Of a stretch of 51,616 bases of DNA, positions 49,359 through 51,616 are shown one piece after another. The stretch covers positions 1 through 51,616 of the forward strand of contig CACZMF010000016.1 in assembly GCA_902782225.1 (NCBI GenBank), written 5' to 3'. The stretch is from an uncultured Bacteroidia bacterium (GTDB lineage Bacteria > Bacteroidota > Bacteroidia > Bacteroidales > UBA932). Every line of letters starts with the position of its first letter. Position 1 is the stretch's first letter. The notes under the pieces were generated by a model. It was not told the DNA's origin. It made no database searches and saw nothing but the letters and a program-made list of their open reading frames with translations. Position numbers and translations under genes: made by a program.

Positions 49359-50774
49359 CTAAGCGATGTGCAGATTTTCTTCGACGTCGGAGTCCTCAGG
49401 GCCGAAAGACCTGAGCGTGCGGACAAGATAGTCCAGCATCGAATCGGAGAACACTCCCTCCGAAGTGTAGATGGCCCTGTCGGCGTCCAGGGCGTCCGCC
49501 GCGCCCGAGCAGGAAGCAGGCAGCTGCTCAAGAGAATCCTTAAGCGCTTCATTTGCAGAATCGTGGATATTCACCCCTAGCCCCACATAGGTCCGGCGCG
49601 CAACTTCCAGGGCGTCAGGCATTTCGAAGCCCCGGCGGGCAGCGCAGCAAAGGGCTGCCATCAGCAGATAGACATTCGCCGTGGCATCCGAAGCCCTCCA
49701 CTCGAAAGTCGCCTTGTCGGAGAAATCCCGGTAGGCCGCCTCTTCTCCGGGATTGCACTGCGCCGCCATATCGACGCTGCTTGTCCAGCCCAGGGGCACG
49801 CGCACGAGCGCGCTGCGGTTGGAGTGCGACCAGCAGAGGGTGGTCGGCGCTTCCTGATTGGGCACCAGGCGCATGAACGACAGCGGGTTGGGATTGCCGA
49901 AAGCAGTCAGCGAAGTGCCGGCATCCATGTAGCCCGCAATCGCGCGGCGCACGACGTCAGTGATGTCTCCGCCCTCCACCATGACGCTCCTGCCGTCCCG
50001 GGTGAACTTGCAGTGCACGTGCATGCCGGATCCGGCTTTGCCTTCGGTGATTTTCGGGGCGAAAGTCAGCGTGACGCCATAATCCCAGGCGAGGCGGCGC
50101 ATCACCCATTTTGCCAGCACGAGCTGGTCCGCCGCGTCGCAGATATCCACGGGCAGGAACTCTATCTCGTTCTGTTCGAATATCTTGCCGTCGAGCCGGA
50201 AGTTGCCGACCTCGCTGTGGGCGTACTTGACCATGCCGCCCATTTCCGTGATGAGGCGCACGGCTTCGACCCGCAGGTCCTCGAACTTCACGAAAGGCGC
50301 GCTCTCGTGGTAGCCCCTCTGGTCGGGGATGCGGTACATGCCGTCATCCTCCGCAATCACGTAATACTCCAGCTCCCCCATGGTCTGCATCTCCAACCCG
50401 GTTTTCTCTCTGAAGACTTTTGCTGCCTTGCGGAGCACATATTCGGGCGAACTTTCGAAAGGCTTGCCCTCACGGTCGAAGAACGAGCAGAGCAGGCCCA
50501 CCGTCGGCACCTGGGCGAACGGATCCCGGAATGCAGTCCTGTATCTCGGCACGACGTAGAGGTCGCTCTTACCGGCCTCCACGAAGGGGAACAGGCTGGA
50601 TCCGTCCACCCTCTCCCCTGCTTCCAGTATATTCAGGAGGTGTGCTTTATCGCGGACCACGAAATTGAGCGTTTTCAGCCTTCCGTCCCATCCGCAGTAG
50701 TGGAAATCTATGAATTCAATTTGATTTTCAATGCAATAGGCCACAAGCTCGGCCTTTGACTTGATGTTAAGCAT
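49359..50774 (-). CDS. Glutamine synthetase family protein (GSI-like)
   Basis: 471 residues. Blocks of type I glutamine synthetase are present: VDGSSLFPFVEAGKSDLYVVP (Asp latch), FRDPF, GELEYYV (metal Glu), GSGMHVHCKF (His), NRSALVRVP (Arg) and SDATANVYLLMAAL. The NLYDLP adenylylation segment of GSI-beta is absent (NIHDSANEAL stands there), so control by adenylylation is unlikely. It may make glutamine or act on a related gamma-glutamyl acceptor. ATG 50774 begins MLNIKSKAELVAYC; longer frames run into the divergent gene. The gene stands alone. Confidence 0.88.
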   Translation of the reverse strand: MLNIKSKAELVAYCIENQIEFIDFHYCGWDGRLKTLNFVVRDKAHLLNILEAGERVDGSSLFPFVEAGKSDLYVVPRYRTAFRDPFAQVPTVGLLCSFFDREGKPFESSPEYVLRKAAKVFREKTGLEMQTMGELEYYVIAEDDGMYRIPDQRGYHESAPFVKFEDLRVEAVRLITEMGGMVKYAHSEVGNFRLDGKIFEQNEIEFLPVDICDAADQLVLAKWVMRRLAWDYGVTLTFAPKITEGKAGSGMHVHCKFTRDGRSVMVEGGDITDVVRRAIAGYMDAGTSLTAFGNPNPLSFMRLVPNQEAPTTLCWSHSNRSALVRVPLGWTSSVDMAAQCNPGEEAAYRDFSDKATFEWRASDATANVYLLMAALCCAARRGFEMPDALEVARRTYVGLGVNIHDSANEALKDSLEQLPASCSGAADALDADRAIYTSEGVFSDSMLDYLVRTLRSFGPEDSDVEENLHIA

Positions 50775-50818
50775 AGCGGTTATCAGTTTAAAGTTTGCTA
50801 ATTTAACTATAAAATGCG

Positions 50819-50826
50819 TATAATTG
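50819..50826 (+). promoter_or_regulatory. -7-like box of the M64 peptidase gene (TATAATTG)
   Basis: One mismatch to TAnnTTTG. It ends 5 nt before the ATG at 50832, the same close spacing seen at fabD, ybaK and the S9 peptidase gene. A TTG at 50794-50796 is 22 bp upstream. Confidence 0.4.
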
Positions 50827-50831
50827 CATCT

Positions 50832-51616
50832 ATGAAGCGAATATTTTTCTCGATATCCCTCTTTTTTCTTTCCGTCTGTGCGCTCGCCCAGGAACGGACG
50901 CTCCGCATAGACTACATTTTTTCCGGCAGCTCCCGCGAGACCTGCATCGCCGTCGACGAATTGCGAAGCCTGGAGGGATGGGCGGGAAGGCGTCAGCACC
51001 TCTCAGAGCTTCCCCTGCGGGGCAACGGTTGCCTGACCATCCGCAGCGCCTCCGACAGCAGCACGCTCTACCGCACATCTTTCAGCACGCTCTTCCAGGA
51101 ATGGCAGCACACCGAAGAAGCCACCCGCACCAGCCGTAGTTTCGAGAACGTCTTCCTCGTTCCGATGCCCGAAGCTCCCGCTCTTGCCACCATTGAACTC
51201 TTTGATTCACACGGAAACACCTCTGCTTCATCCACACACCCCATAGATCCTTCGGACATACTTCTCCGCCCCGCTTCCAGCAGTCCCGCCACCCGCGACA
51301 TCCACATCGGAGGCCCGATCGAAGACTGCATCGACGTGGCGATTGTGGCCGAAGGCTACACAGCCGCCGAGCTGCCGGTCTTCTACAAGGATGCATCGAA
51401 CGCTGTCGCTGCAATTTTCAGTCATGAGCCCTTCGGCAGCATGCGTGGGCGCTTCAATTTCAGAGCGGTCGGCCTGGAGTCGAAAGACAGCGGCGTGAGC
51501 GAACCGTCCAAAGGCCTCTGGAAAGACACGGCCCTGCATTCCAGTTTCAGCACCTTCTACACCGACCGTTATCTTACCACCTTGAGAATCAAGGACTTGC
51601 ATAACGCACTGGCAGG
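50832..51616 (+). CDS. M64 (IgA-peptidase family) metallopeptidase, N-terminal part, cut by window end
   Basis: The reading frame is open from ATG 50832 to the last base: 261 residues without a stop. A signal peptide MKRIFFSISLFFLSVCALAQ is followed by the N-terminal M64 domain (about 21-150) and the beginning of the catalytic domain: DVAIVAEGYTAAEL, FSHEPFGSMRGRFNFRAV, DSGVSEPSKGLWKDTAL and FYTDRYLTTL are all family-typical. The zinc HExxH motif should follow beyond the window. These are secreted Bacteroidota peptidases named after a Clostridium IgA protease; the substrate here is unknown. Confidence 0.88.
   Translation, partial: MKRIFFSISLFFLSVCALAQERTLRIDYIFSGSSRETCIAVDELRSLEGWAGRRQHLSELPLRGNGCLTIRSASDSSTLYRTSFSTLFQEWQHTEEATRTSRSFENVFLVPMPEAPALATIELFDSHGNTSASSTHPIDPSDILLRPASSSPATRDIHIGGPIEDCIDVAIVAEGYTAAELPVFYKDASNAVAAIFSHEPFGSMRGRFNFRAVGLESKDSGVSEPSKGLWKDTALHSSFSTFYTDRYLTTLRIKDLHNALA

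Noticed and set aside
49300-49360. Phase-variable (invertible) promoter before the polysaccharide operon
   Set aside because: No inverted repeats flank the promoter within the 62-bp gap, and no site-specific recombinase gene is near.

Overview
The window reads as chromosomal DNA of a Bacteroidota bacterium, most likely a gut- or rumen-type Bacteroidales with unusually GC-rich genes for the phylum. The signs are -7 boxes of the form TAnnTTTG with -33 TTG elements, start codons without Shine-Dalgarno sequences, and phylum-typical families: a DUF4493-like lipoprotein, Wzi paralogues, a UpxY/NusG-like protein, golvesin-domain protein, TonB receptor and M64 peptidase. The finer taxonomic placement is inference.

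Layout. 1-1823: the end of an M16 peptidase lipoprotein gene (cut by the window) and a DUF4493/DUF6359-type lipoprotein, both minus. 1920-1991: tRNA-Arg(CCG), divergent from fabD and nifJ (2039-6469, plus). 6570-7892: a RAYT-like HUH/Y1 transposase gene, AT-rich against its surroundings, between two blocks of a hairpin repeat with a 72-73 bp period. 7990-9226: ybaK and a small membrane protein. 9228-10798: VanX-like dipeptidase and a degenerate M28 protein, minus. 10833-13674: TPR lipoprotein-free exported protein and a WalJ-like metallo-beta-lactamase protein, plus. 13658-33483: sixteen minus-strand genes in a row with no gap above 6 nt: golvesin/amidase protein, VanZ, MsbA-like ABC exporter, PiT phosphate transporter with DUF47 partner, two Wzi paralogues around an aminotransferase, glnS, a secreted HMA protein with a TonB receptor, yicC, a UshA-type nucleotidase split in two genes, and a NatAB-like ABC pair. 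33552-35372: a short DPP-IV-like S9 peptidase, plus. 35373-35586: a non-coding stretch holding an inverted-repeat element. 35587-40319: methyltransferase, RecD-like helicase, TrkH and a sensor-like membrane protein without output domain, overlapping one another. 40393-41592: ROK regulator, plus. 41589-49296: a surface polysaccharide locus (Wza-like, Wzc-like tyrosine autokinase, WbpM/PglF-like dehydratase, UpxY-like antiterminator, rfbD, rfbB) read from one good promoter at 49319-49349. 49359-50774: glutamine synthetase family gene, minus. 50832-51616: start of an M64 peptidase gene, cut by the window end.

The best candidates for something new are (a) a 117-bp, 39-codon palindromic element inserted in frame in rfbB, with 29-bp perfect terminal inverted repeats; (b) the RAYT-like gene sitting inside its own repeat array; (c) a 110-bp inverted-repeat element that supplies the stop codon of the methyltransferase gene; and (d) a recurrent promoter geometry in which the -7 box ends only 5-8 nt before the start codon (fabD, ybaK, the TPR gene, the S9 peptidase and probably the M64 gene), which predicts leaderless or nearly leaderless mRNAs, often with divergent promoters interlocked.
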